Assembly: GCA_947455015.1 (NCBI GenBank)
Contig: CANGMY010000045.1
Span: 1 to 9,026 of the forward strand
Direction: 5' to 3'
Origin: Microthrixaceae bacterium
GTDB taxonomy: Bacteria; Actinomycetota; Acidimicrobiia; Acidimicrobiales; Acidimicrobilacustridaceae
DNA: 9,026 nt
Shown here: piece by piece, positions 1 to 6,612 of the stretch
How positions within the stretch are numbered: the stretch's first letter is position 1
Layout: every line of letters starts with the position of its first letter
The notes under the pieces: generated by a model
Told to the model about the DNA's origin: nothing
Seen by the model: only the letters and a program-made list of their open reading frames with translations
Database searches by the model: none
Made by a program: the position numbers and the translations under genes

Positions 1-49
1 GCAACGAGACCAGAGGAACGAGCGACGTACCACCACACAGATCCCACGA

Positions 50-343
50 CTAACTCGCCTTCGATCGGGCTTTAGGTGTCGGGGCCGCTTTCTTGGGAAC
101 TGTTGTTGAAGGCGTTGCCGCTTTCGGGGTGCTGGTTGAGGGGGAAGAGCTCTTGGTGCTGGGACTGCTGGTCGACGGGGTCGTCACGGTCTGGGTGGGG
201 GAGACCGATGCCCCAGCGGAGGCCGGAGCGAGGGCGGCGCCAATGGCCATGCCCGTGCCGAGGGTTGTGGCAACACCGACGCTGGCCCAGCCGACAAAGC
301 GGCGGCTTCGAGAAGCGGGATGGGGTCGTTTACGTCGGGTCAT
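50..343 (-). CDS. small Ser/Thr/Pro/Ala-rich exported protein (hypothetical)
   Basis: 97 residues from the ATG at 343; a GTG at 352 would add three residues. No family is recognised. The N-terminus is strongly basic (about residues 3-15) with a twin-arginine-like SRRFV at 13-17. A hydrophobic Ala/Gly/Val segment follows at about 18-42, ending in an ASAGA-type signal peptidase site near 41-45. Everything after that (about 46-97) is low-complexity Ser/Thr/Pro/Ala with Lys, and no Cys, so it looks like a disordered exported or wall-associated tail. No Shine-Dalgarno sequence is visible before either start. It is divergent from the efflux gene at 488, and the repeats at 440-473 lie between them. 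The opposite strand is also open here, but that reading lacks any recognisable organisation. The signal peptide plus tail layout favours the minus strand, with moderate confidence. Confidence 0.5.
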   Translation of the reverse strand: MTRRKRPHPASRSRRFVGWASVGVATTLGTGMAIGAALAPASAGASVSPTQTVTTPSTSSPSTKSSSPSTSTPKAATPSTTVPKKAAPTPKARSKAS

Positions 344-439
344 GGGGAGCACCGTACGGATGGGAGGTGAAACTGGTGTGAAGAGAGGGTGAGGACGAGG
401 TAAGAGCGAGCCTCCTGTAGCGGTCGTCGGTCACAATTG

Positions 440-473
440 CGAAACGGGACTATTCCGAAACACATTCGTTTCG
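440..473. promoter_or_regulatory. candidate operator: three CGAAAC half-sites upstream of the efflux gene
   Basis: CGAAAC occurs at 440-445 and again at 456-461 (direct repeat, 16-bp period). Its exact complement GTTTCG is at 468-473. The last two form an 18-bp inverted repeat with 6-bp arms and a 6-bp spacer, ending 14 bp before the transporter start. TetR-family proteins bind inverted repeats of about this size as dimers, and a TetR gene is the second gene of this operon. Autoregulation is therefore the natural inference. The site lies in the 144-bp region shared with the divergent small gene. A convincing -35/-10 pair could not be fixed. Confidence 0.5.
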
Positions 474-487
474 ATAGGGTCGTCGGC

Positions 488-2125
488 ATGGACGAACAGC
501 AACTTCAGAAGCGCAGGTGGTGGGCCCTCGCAGTGCTCTCCGGCAGTCTTCTGGTGATCTCTCTCGACAACACGATTCTCAATGTGGCGATTCCCTCGCT
601 TGTTCGTGATCTCAACGCGACAACCAGTCAGCTTCAGTGGATTATCGACGGCTACACGCTTGTCTTCGCAGGGCTGCTCCTCACTGCAGGAGCGTTAGGT
701 GATCGCTTTGGGCGCAAAGGCGCGCTGCAACTCGGACTCGTGATTTTTGGGCTCGCGTCTATGGCATCGGCAATGGCCCAAAGCGCGAATCAACTCATCG
801 TGACGCGTTCGCTCATGGGAATCGGCGGTGCGCTCATCATGCCGTCGACGCTTTCGTTGCTCACCAACATTTTTCATAACCCTCGGGAACGCGCGAAAGC
901 GATTGGAGTTTGGGCTGCAGTTGCTGGCGCCAGTGGCGCGCTTGGTCCCGTTATCGGTGGTGTGTTGCTGAAGTGGTTTTCTTGGCATGCGGTGTTCTTC
1001 GTCAATGTCCCGTTGATCATCGCTCTGTTGTTTGCTGGCAAGTATCTGCTGCCGAAATCGAAAGCAGAACTTGCCGAACGACTCGACCCCGTTGGCGCAG
1101 TGCTTTCGATGATTGGTCTTGTCCTCGTTCTTTGGGCTGTCATTGAATCGCCGACATCGGGGCTTACCGATCCAAAGGTCGTGATGGCGTTCTCTATCGG
1201 AGCACTCGTCGTCGCTGCATTCATTGTTTGGGAACTCCGCATTGATCACCCGATGTTGGACATGCGGTTCTTCAAAAACCCGAGGTTCACTGCAGCAAAT
1301 ATGGCAGTGACGCTTGTGTACTTCGCGATGTTTGGGCAGATGTTCGTAATGAATCAGTACACCCAGGTGGTGCTGGGGTATTCCCCGCTTGAAGCTGGCT
1401 TGCGAATGATGCCGATGTCGATCGTCATGATCTGTGTCGCGCCAATGGCGCCACGACTCGTGTATCGAATCGGCACCAAGATCGTTGTGGGCGGCGGTTT
1501 GGTCGTCGCCTCCGTCGGCGTGCTCATTGTGTCGATGGTTCCGACATCAAACGGGTATCCGGTCTTACTTTTCGGAATCATCGTGTTGGCATTCGGTATG
1601 GGGTGCGTCATGGCACCAGCCACCGAATCAATTATGGGATCGTTGCCTCGCGAGAAAGCTGGCGTTGGCTCAGCAATGAACGACACAACTCGCCAGATGG
1701 GCGGCGCACTCGGTGTTGCGGTGATTGGTTCACTTCTTGCGGCGATCTATCGCCCAGGTGTGCAATCAAATATGAGTGCGGCTGGCATTTCGCAATCACT
1801 GATTGACACAGCGAAGGAATCAGTAGGTGGAGCAGTCTTCAACGCGGCAAACACGCCAGGAATTTCGCCAGAAACAGCAGCGCAGATTCACACCATCGCC
1901 GTTCAGCAGTACGTCGATGGCATTCATATCGCGATGAAAATCGGTGCTGCGATCGTTCTTCTCGCCGCATTTGTTGCCTTTAAGTGGTTGCCTGCCCGAG
2001 CCGAAGATACTCGTAGTGAAGTGAGTGGTCCGCTCGATGGTCTTGCATCGCTCACCTACGCAGAGGCAGAGGGTGCACTTGAAGACGATCAGGTTGAACT
2101 CGACGCTGGAGGCGTGAAGTCATGA
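488..2125 (+). CDS. DHA2-family (EmrB/QacA-type) MFS drug:H+ antiporter
   Basis: A 545-residue inner-membrane transporter predicted to export drugs or other amphipathic compounds using the proton gradient. The length and multiple hydrophobic segments fit the 14-TM DHA2 class. Visible signatures are motif D1 in TM1 (LDNTILNVAIPSL, residues 26-38), motif A in the TM2-3 loop (GDRFGRKG, 71-78), the motif B region with its Arg (RSLMGIGGALIMPS, 107-120) and the antiporter motif C (GALGPVIGGVL, 150-160). The C-terminus is an acidic hydrophilic tail of about 40 residues. The start at 488 is preferred because the protein then begins with a short basic cytoplasmic stretch before TM1. An in-frame TTG at 437 would add 17 residues encoded by the repeat-bearing leader. 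The gene is translationally coupled (ATGA overlap) to the TetR gene downstream, typical of substrate-induced efflux pairs. The substrate is unknown. Confidence 0.93.
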   Translation: MDEQQLQKRRWWALAVLSGSLLVISLDNTILNVAIPSLVRDLNATTSQLQWIIDGYTLVFAGLLLTAGALGDRFGRKGALQLGLVIFGLASMASAMAQSANQLIVTRSLMGIGGALIMPSTLSLLTNIFHNPRERAKAIGVWAAVAGASGALGPVIGGVLLKWFSWHAVFFVNVPLIIALLFAGKYLLPKSKAELAERLDPVGAVLSMIGLVLVLWAVIESPTSGLTDPKVVMAFSIGALVVAAFIVWELRIDHPMLDMRFFKNPRFTAANMAVTLVYFAMFGQMFVMNQYTQVVLGYSPLEAGLRMMPMSIVMICVAPMAPRLVYRIGTKIVVGGGLVVASVGVLIVSMVPTSNGYPVLLFGIIVLAFGMGCVMAPATESIMGSLPREKAGVGSAMNDTTRQMGGALGVAVIGSLLAAIYRPGVQSNMSAAGISQSLIDTAKESVGGAVFNAANTPGISPETAAQIHTIAVQQYVDGIHIAMKIGAAIVLLAAFVAFKWLPARAEDTRSEVSGPLDGLASLTYAEAEGALEDDQVELDAGGVKS

Positions 2126-2736
2126 CGTTGCCAACGGCAGAACGCGCTCGGCCGGGCCGACAACGCAGCGAGGCTGCAGATCACGCAATTCTCGATGCCA
2201 CGCTCGAACTTCTGAGTGAGTACGGATATGCATCGCTCACGATGGCTGCAGTCATAGCAAAGTCGGGAGTCTCATCGGCCACGTTGTATCGACGCTGGCC
2301 GACCAAGCAAGACCTCGTTACTGCAGCGCTGGCAACGCTTCACGCTGAGATCGTTGACATTGATACTGGATCGTTACAGAACGACGTCACTGCAATGGTG
2401 AACGCCTCTGCTCAAGCGATGATGGTTCGTCGCGAAGATCTCGCCGATGATCTCGCGATCGAACTCCGTCGCAACCCGGAATTCCGCGCGGCAGTGAATG
2501 AGAAGTTCATTCTTCCTCGACGCCGTGTAATGGCTGCGATTGTTGAACGAGCTCAGGCGCGCGGCGAACTGGGTAAAGAAATTGATGCGGAAACGGCGTA
2601 CGCATTTATCGCGGGCCCGCTGCACAATCGGATGTACGTCCAAGGCGAAACGTTGTCGGCAGCGTTCCAGCGAACGGTTGCCAAGGGCGCGCTCGCTGCA
2701 ATTGTCGCGGTCGCTGACGACAAACAATCGCGTTAG
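2122..2736 (+). CDS. TetR/AcrR-family transcriptional regulator
   Basis: A 204-residue one-component repressor. The N-terminal DNA-binding domain covers about residues 20-67: ILDATLELLSEYGYASLTM, then the helix-turn-helix AAVIAKSGVSSATLYRRWP (42-60) and the usual TKQDLV motif. The remaining 135 residues are a helical ligand-binding and dimerisation domain of the AcrR-like type, too divergent to predict a ligand. Its ATG overlaps the transporter stop (ATGA, 2122-2125). A GGAGG Shine-Dalgarno sequence lies at 2108-2112, nine bases upstream. It most likely represses the efflux operon through the CGAAAC repeats at 440-473 (inference). The stop overlaps the stop of the convergent SDR gene by 4 bp, leaving no space for an intergenic terminator. 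Confidence 0.94.
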   Translation: MTLPTAERARPGRQRSEAADHAILDATLELLSEYGYASLTMAAVIAKSGVSSATLYRRWPTKQDLVTAALATLHAEIVDIDTGSLQNDVTAMVNASAQAMMVRREDLADDLAIELRRNPEFRAAVNEKFILPRRRVMAAIVERAQARGELGKEIDAETAYAFIAGPLHNRMYVQGETLSAAFQRTVAKGALAAIVAVADDKQSR

Positions 2737-3500
2737 CCAGCAGTTACGCCTCGATCACTCGAGAAGATTGCGCCGTGGATATTGGTTGAACCGGGTGCGG
2801 CAACGAGTGCGACGAGCTCTGCGATGTCGTCAGCCTCGCCCTGTCCGCGGTATCCCATGTACGGGGTCATGAGTTCGAAATCGATATCAGCGGGAATCTG
2901 GAAATTATGGGTGAGGTTTGTCTCGATTGCTCCGGGAGCAATTGCGTTGACGCGGATCTTCGTCTTCGCATATTCCATGGCTAACGAGCGTGTGAGTTGA
3001 ACGACAGCGCCCTTCGTCATGCAATAGGCGGTTGTGTATGCCTGCCCCATAAGGCCTGCGTTCGACGCGATGTTCACGATATTGCCGTCGGATGCAAGAA
3101 GGTGGGGGACGGCGGCCTGACAAAAGAAGAACGGCGCATCCATGTTCACCGCCGCCATGCGTCGGTACTGCGCTTCAGTCATGTCAGTGAAATGAAATGC
3201 TCCGGCGATTCCGGCCACGTTGACGAGGACATCGAGACGACCAAACGCCTCGACCGCTTCGGCGATGGCGTCGAAGCATTCCGAGCGCTCACAAACGTCA
3301 CCGACTCGTGAAACAGCGGTACCGCCGGCTGCGGTGATCATTGAGACCGACTCGGCGAGCGATTCGGGGTTCACGTCGTGGACGAAGACTTCGGCGCCTT
3401 CGGCGGCCAGTCGCAGGGCCGTCGCCCGGCCAATTCCAGATCCCGCTCCGGTGATGAAGGCGACCTTGTCGGTGAATCGGCCTGGAATGACGTACGGCAT
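2733..3500 (-). CDS. short-chain dehydrogenase/reductase (classical SDR, likely NAD-dependent)
   Basis: A 255-residue cytoplasmic oxidoreductase of the classical SDR family, interconverting an alcohol and a ketone or aldehyde. The Rossmann signature TGAGSGIG is at 17-24. Asp42 at the end of beta-2 (VFVHD) points to NAD(H) over NADP(H). Asp68 contacts adenine, and NVAG at 94-97 is a variant of the usual NNAG. The catalytic residues Asn119, Ser146, Tyr159 and Lys163 (YCMTK) are all present, followed by the PGAIETN region. The start at 3500 is chosen because GAGGAG (complement of 3507-3512) lies six bases upstream and the protein then starts normally. A further upstream ATG at 3542 would add a non-conserved 14-residue leader. 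The gene diverges from the acyl-CoA operon at 3666 and may act on an alcohol or ketone intermediate of that pathway, an inference from position only. The substrate is unknown. Confidence 0.95.
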   Translation of the reverse strand: MPYVIPGRFTDKVAFITGAGSGIGRATALRLAAEGAEVFVHDVNPESLAESVSMITAAGGTAVSRVGDVCERSECFDAIAEAVEAFGRLDVLVNVAGIAGAFHFTDMTEAQYRRMAAVNMDAPFFFCQAAVPHLLASDGNIVNIASNAGLMGQAYTTAYCMTKGAVVQLTRSLAMEYAKTKIRVNAIAPGAIETNLTHNFQIPADIDFELMTPYMGYRGQGEADDIAELVALVAAPGSTNIHGAIFSSDRGVTAG

Positions 3501-3548
3501 GTCGGACTCCTCGTCGTTGGGCAGGCGCAGATCGTCGCACATTGGCGA

Positions 3549-3566
3549 ACTTCGGGCCGTCGAAGT
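3549..3566. repeat. 6-6-6 inverted repeat ACTTCG/CGAAGT in the divergent promoter region
   Basis: ACTTCG at 3549-3554 and its exact complement CGAAGT at 3561-3566 are separated by six bases. The site lies about 50 bp upstream of the SDR start, in the 165-bp region shared by two divergent transcripts. It could be an operator half-site pair. Short arms of this length also arise by chance in a region this GC-rich. Confidence 0.3.
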
Positions 3567-3586
3567 GGCGGGGTGTCAGTGACGAG

Positions 3587-3614
3587 GTATCGCGGGGTGG
3601 TTCAGTCGCGATAC
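3587..3614. promoter_or_regulatory. 8-bp inverted repeat GTATCGCG/CGCGATAC, candidate operator
   Basis: GTATCGCG at 3587-3594 and its perfect complement CGCGATAC at 3607-3614 are separated by 12 bp. The arm centres are 20 bp apart, roughly two helical turns, so both half-sites face the same side of the DNA. This suits a dimeric regulator with widely spaced recognition heads, such as a large TetR, GntR or LysR dimer. It sits midway between the divergent SDR and acyl-CoA operon starts and could control both. No regulator gene of this operon is visible in the window other than the efflux TetR. Confidence 0.45.
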
Positions 3615-3640
3615 GTTGCCAAGGCGCTGCGTTGCCAAGG
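3614..3640. repeat. 11-bp perfect direct repeat (CGTTGCCAAGG) with 16-bp period
   Basis: CGTTGCCAAGG occurs at 3614-3624 and again, identically, at 3630-3640, separated by CGCTG. The first copy shares its initial C with the right arm of the inverted repeat at 3587-3614. Each copy contains the near-palindrome TTGCCAA. The repeats end 11 bp before the Shine-Dalgarno sequence of the gene at 3666. They therefore lie in the probable promoter or 5' leader of the acyl-CoA operon and may be tandem regulator-binding sites. Confidence 0.45.
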
Positions 3641-3665
3641 GGGCACTGCAGAGGAGGAGCTTGTG

Positions 3666-3971
3666 ATGGACATCAAGGCCGGTAGCCGACTCGCTTGCCC
3701 GGAGTGCAGCGTCGAACTCGTCGTGGTCCGTCCCCCGAGCTCTGCCGTTGTTCTCACCTGTGGAGGCGTCGAAGTTGTTGACGCCGCTGCCGATCGTCCG
3801 GGTGGCGGCCATGCCGACGCCAGTGGTGACGGCACTCTCGTTGGCAAGCGTTATGCCGACGACGACTCAGGTATTGAAGTGTTGTGCGCCAAGCCTGGTC
3901 CGGGCACATTGGCTGCCGATGGCCGCGAGGTTCCCATCAAGGGTGCCAAGCCGCTTCCGTCCTCTGACTGA
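3666..3971 (+). CDS. small cysteine-containing (possible metal-binding) protein, first gene of acyl-CoA operon
   Basis: 101 residues, cytoplasmic, no signal peptide or membrane segment. Translation signals are excellent: GAGGAGGAG at 3651-3659, six bases before ATG 3666 (a GTG immediately upstream at 3663 is possible). It resembles half a zinc ribbon: CPEC at 11-14, then a single Cys in LTCGG (Cys32) where a second CxxC would be expected, and Cys74 in VLCAKPG as a possible fourth ligand; His49 is another candidate. The C-terminal half (GTLVGKRYADDDSGIEVLC, then a Gly/Pro-rich turn and a KPLPSSD tail) looks like a compact beta-rich fold. From memory, similar small proteins sit beside acyl-CoA ligases in other actinobacteria, with no function I know of. 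The C-terminus lacks the EDWGE of LysW carrier proteins. It lies 15 bp upstream of the ligase gene, so joint function (accessory subunit or chaperone) is plausible but unproven. Confidence 0.82.
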   Translation: MDIKAGSRLACPECSVELVVVRPPSSAVVLTCGGVEVVDAAADRPGGGHADASGDGTLVGKRYADDDSGIEVLCAKPGPGTLAADGREVPIKGAKPLPSSD

Positions 3972-3986
3972 TCTGAAGGTCATCGC

Positions 3987-5468
3987 GTGAATCTTTCGCT
4001 CTTGCTCGAGATGTCGGCATCGACACTCGAGGATCGCCCTGCTGTCACCTCTGGATCGCGGACTCTCAGTTACGCCCAACTCGATGCCGCCGCTCGTCGA
4101 TGCGCGGCGAAGTTTTTGTCGATGGGTGCAACTGGCGTTGTGTATTGCGGAACGAACGATGCCAGCTTTCCCATCGCCGTCTTTGGTGCGGCCTACGCCG
4201 GCCTGCCCTTCATTCCGCTGAACTATCGCTTGGGTGAAGAGCAGCTTCAGCCACTGGTCGAGGCCAATCGCGGGGCCGTGATCATTGCGGAAACCGCAAA
4301 AGTTCCTGGTTCCGACCCAGAAATGGTCGTGCTTCGTTCGACGCTGCTCGACGCGTCGTTTGCAAGCGCCTCCGACGTTGAACTTCCGCCGTTTGTCGAC
4401 CCTGAAGATGTTGCGATTGTGCTTTACACGTCGGGCACATCGGGAACTCCAAAGGCAGCGCTCCTTCGTCATCGGCATCTGACGGCCTATGTCATTGGCA
4501 CCGTCGAGTTCGCAGGCGCCGAGCCGGAGCAAGCAGCGCTTGTCACGGTTCCGCCGTACCACATTGCAGGTCTCGCGAACTTGCTGTCGAACATGTACTC
4601 GGGTCGCCGAATTGTGTATCTCGAGTCGTTCGATGCGCAGGTGTGGCTCGACACGCTTCGCAACGAACGCATTACCCAAGCCATGGTTGTTCCCACGATG
4701 CTTGCCCGCGTTGTGCAGCATCTCGATGGTTCCCCTGCCGATGCGCCGACCTTGGCAACACTTTCCTACGGCGGTGCTCGCATGCCGCTTCCCGTTCTCG
4801 AACAGGCACTCGAATTGTTTGTTGGAACCGGTTTTGTCAATGCCTATGGCCTCACCGAAACCTCATCGACCATTGCATTGCTTGGTCCCGAGGATCACGA
4901 CGCTGCATTCGCTGGTGATCCAGTCGCCAAGGTTCGCCTCGGTTCGGTGGGCAAGGTTCTTCCGGGTATTGAGGTTGAAGTTCGTGACGAAGACGGCAAC
5001 GTTCTTGCCGTTGGCGAACCTGGTCTGGTCTTCCTCCGCGGCGAACAGGTTTCGGGTGAGTACGACGGTGGCAGTGTCATCGATGCCGAGGGTTGGTTCC
5101 CGACCAAAGATCGCGGCTGGATCGACGGGGACGATTACCTCTTCATCGAAGGTCGTGCCGACGACACCATCATTCGTGGCGGCGAGAACATCGCTCCTGC
5201 CGAGATCGAAGACGTACTCCGCCGGCATGAGGCGATCGTCGATGCTGCGGTCGTGGGTATCCCTGACGACGAATGGGGCCAGCAAATCGCGGCAGTTGTT
5301 GTGCTTGCCCCGGGTAAGTCGGTTGGTGTCGACGAGCTTTACGACTTTTGTCAGCAACACCTGCGCAGTTCGAAGACGCCCTATCGCATCGAGTTCCGAG
5401 ACGAACTTCCACATACGCCCACGGGGAAACTTCTTCGTCGAGAGGTCCTTGCTGACCTCTTGGGGTGA
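3987..5468 (+). CDS. class I AMP-forming acyl-CoA synthetase (ligase)
   Basis: 493 residues. Activates a carboxylic acid with ATP to an acyl-adenylate and then to its CoA thioester, the entry step of the operon's pathway. ANL-superfamily signatures are complete: P-loop A3 YTSGTSGTPKA (147-157), A5 YGLTET (287-292), A7 region with the ribose-binding Asp (TKDRGW, Asp375), hinge/A8 GRADDTIIRGGENIAPAEIE (389-408) and the adenylation lysine in A10 TPTGK (Lys481). The length is slightly short for the family but nothing essential is missing. The start is GTG at 3987, supported by GAAGG at 3975-3979, seven bases upstream. Fifteen bases separate it from the preceding small gene. The short N-terminus and the acid-binding pocket do not reveal the substrate (medium-chain, aromatic or branched acids all possible). 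Confidence 0.95.
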   Translation: MNLSLLLEMSASTLEDRPAVTSGSRTLSYAQLDAAARRCAAKFLSMGATGVVYCGTNDASFPIAVFGAAYAGLPFIPLNYRLGEEQLQPLVEANRGAVIIAETAKVPGSDPEMVVLRSTLLDASFASASDVELPPFVDPEDVAIVLYTSGTSGTPKAALLRHRHLTAYVIGTVEFAGAEPEQAALVTVPPYHIAGLANLLSNMYSGRRIVYLESFDAQVWLDTLRNERITQAMVVPTMLARVVQHLDGSPADAPTLATLSYGGARMPLPVLEQALELFVGTGFVNAYGLTETSSTIALLGPEDHDAAFAGDPVAKVRLGSVGKVLPGIEVEVRDEDGNVLAVGEPGLVFLRGEQVSGEYDGGSVIDAEGWFPTKDRGWIDGDDYLFIEGRADDTIIRGGENIAPAEIEDVLRRHEAIVDAAVVGIPDDEWGQQIAAVVVLAPGKSVGVDELYDFCQQHLRSSKTPYRIEFRDELPHTPTGKLLRREVLADLLG

Positions 5469-5474
5469 GCAATC

Positions 5475-5488
5475 CGAGATCTTTCTCG
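5475..5488 (+). repeat. small hairpin between ligase and dehydrogenase genes
   Basis: CGAGA (5475-5479) and TCTCG (5484-5488) could form a 5-bp stem with a TCTT loop, in the gap after the ligase stop. No T-tract follows, so it is not an intrinsic terminator. It is short enough to be chance. Confidence 0.2.
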
Positions 5489-5501
5489 TAGATTGAGCGT
5501 C

Positions 5502-6602
5502 GTGGATTTCACTCTCGACGCCGAACAACTTGCGCTCAAATCAGAAGCCGAGGAATTCGCGGCTGCAGCCGTGGCTAAATACGGCCGCTTTAATGATTCG
5601 TGGTTGTGTTCGTTCTCGCGAGAGTGCTCGCAAGATCTTGCTGCGCGCGGTTGGATCGGAATGGTCTGGCCGAAAGAGTTCGGCGGCGGAGGACGCTCTC
5701 CAGTCGATCGGTTGATCGTGAGTGAAGCGCTCATCACCGCTGGTGTGCCTATCGGTGCAACATGGTTTGCTGATCGTCAGATGGGCCCGGGCCTCTTTAC
5801 GTTCGGAACACCCGAACAGTGTGAGCGGTATCTGCCCGAAATTTTGGCTGGCGATGTCACGTGGTGCATCGGCATGTCCGAACCAAACAGCGGTTCTGAC
5901 CTTGCGTCGCTCAGCACCTCGGCGGTGCGCGATGGCGACGAATGGGTCATCAACGGCCAGAAGATTTGGACATCGTTCGCGCATGAATCGGACTACTGCT
6001 ACCTGATCTGTCGAACCGAATCGATTCCCGGAAAGCCACATCTCGGAATTAGCGAAATCATTGTTCCGATGGACACGCCCGGTATTGAAGTGCGACCGAT
6101 TCGCGACATGGTCGATGCCCGTCATTTCAACGAGGTTTGGTTCGACAACGTTCGCGTTCCGGTGGGCAACTTGGTTGGCGTCGAAGGCAAGGCCTTTTCG
6201 CAGACCATGAAGCAACTTGAACATGAGCGCGGCGGCATTGATCGTTTGGTGTCGAACCGAGCGCTCTATCTCCATGTTCTTGAACTCGCCGACACGTCTG
6301 ACCCAATTGTTCGCCAGGAAATTGCCGAGCTTGAAATCGGATTTACTGTCGGACGACTCCTGGTTTACCGAAGCGTGTTGGGGCAGACACCGGCTGGCTT
6401 CGCTGCTGGCACCAAATGTGTTTGCACCGAATACGAACAGCGCGTGGCCGACTTCGCCGCGCGGATCTTGGGGCCCGAGGCAATGTTGCACTCCGATTGG
6501 TCGACGGAAATCGCTTATGCGCCGGCCTACACAATCATGGGTGGCACGTCGGACGTCATGCGTAACATCTTGGGTGATCGGGTACTCGGCCTTCCTCGGT
6601 GA
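5502..6602 (+). CDS. acyl-CoA dehydrogenase (FAD-dependent)
   Basis: 366 residues from GTG 5502, which gives the usual MDFTLDAEQ-like opening; an in-frame TTG at 5493 would add three residues. No strong Shine-Dalgarno sequence supports either start. It introduces a 2,3-double bond into an acyl-CoA, passing electrons via FAD to electron-transfer flavoprotein. Visible features are an N-terminal helical domain with WPKEFGGGGRSP (about 56-67), the middle-domain motif SEPNSGSD (126-133), INGQKIWTS (150-158) and the C-terminal GGTSDVMRNILGDRVLGLPR segment (347-366). The position equivalent to the MCAD catalytic glutamate (YEGTS) is Gly347. The likely base is instead Glu242 in LEHERGG, the location used by isovaleryl- and long-chain acyl-CoA dehydrogenases; this is inferred from motif comparison. 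The gene is third in the operon and its product would act on the ligase product. Confidence 0.95.
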   Translation: MDFTLDAEQLALKSEAEEFAAAAVAKYGRFNDSWLCSFSRECSQDLAARGWIGMVWPKEFGGGGRSPVDRLIVSEALITAGVPIGATWFADRQMGPGLFTFGTPEQCERYLPEILAGDVTWCIGMSEPNSGSDLASLSTSAVRDGDEWVINGQKIWTSFAHESDYCYLICRTESIPGKPHLGISEIIVPMDTPGIEVRPIRDMVDARHFNEVWFDNVRVPVGNLVGVEGKAFSQTMKQLEHERGGIDRLVSNRALYLHVLELADTSDPIVRQEIAELEIGFTVGRLLVYRSVLGQTPAGFAAGTKCVCTEYEQRVADFAARILGPEAMLHSDWSTEIAYAPAYTIMGGTSDVMRNILGDRVLGLPR

Positions 6603-6612
6603 AGTGGTGGGC

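Noticed and set aside
695..1249. Minus-strand frame of 184 codons opposite the efflux transporter
   Set aside because: Arg/His/Asn-rich antisense reading without a domain; the plus strand carries the conserved MFS motifs.
2677..2686. GTTGCCAAGG inside the TetR gene matching the intergenic direct repeat unit
   Set aside because: It is coding sequence for an ordinary stretch of the TetR C-terminal helix, a single copy, and 10 bp of identity is plausible by chance.
3378..3665. Upstream extension of the small Cys protein to a start at 3378
   Set aside because: The extension overlaps the SDR gene on the other strand and runs through the repeat-rich promoter region. The strong GAGGAGGAG site clearly selects ATG 3666.
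3867..4721. Long open frame (284 codons) on the minus strand antisense to the ligase
   Set aside because: No recognisable domain, Arg/His/Asn-rich composition typical of antisense readings, and it lies wholly opposite a ligase with all core motifs intact.
5475..5488. Hairpin after the ligase gene considered as a terminator
   Set aside because: Stem of only five pairs, no T-tract, and tightly linked downstream genes argue against termination.
4489..5496. Second plus-strand frame of 335 codons inside the ligase gene
   Set aside because: Out of frame with a complete ANL enzyme, very rich in Arg/Ser/Pro and without motifs.
5541..6491. Long open frame (316 codons) on the minus strand antisense to the acyl-CoA dehydrogenase
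   Set aside because: Composition is unlike a folded protein and the plus-strand frame is a complete acyl-CoA dehydrogenase. The open antisense frame is a by-product of codon usage.
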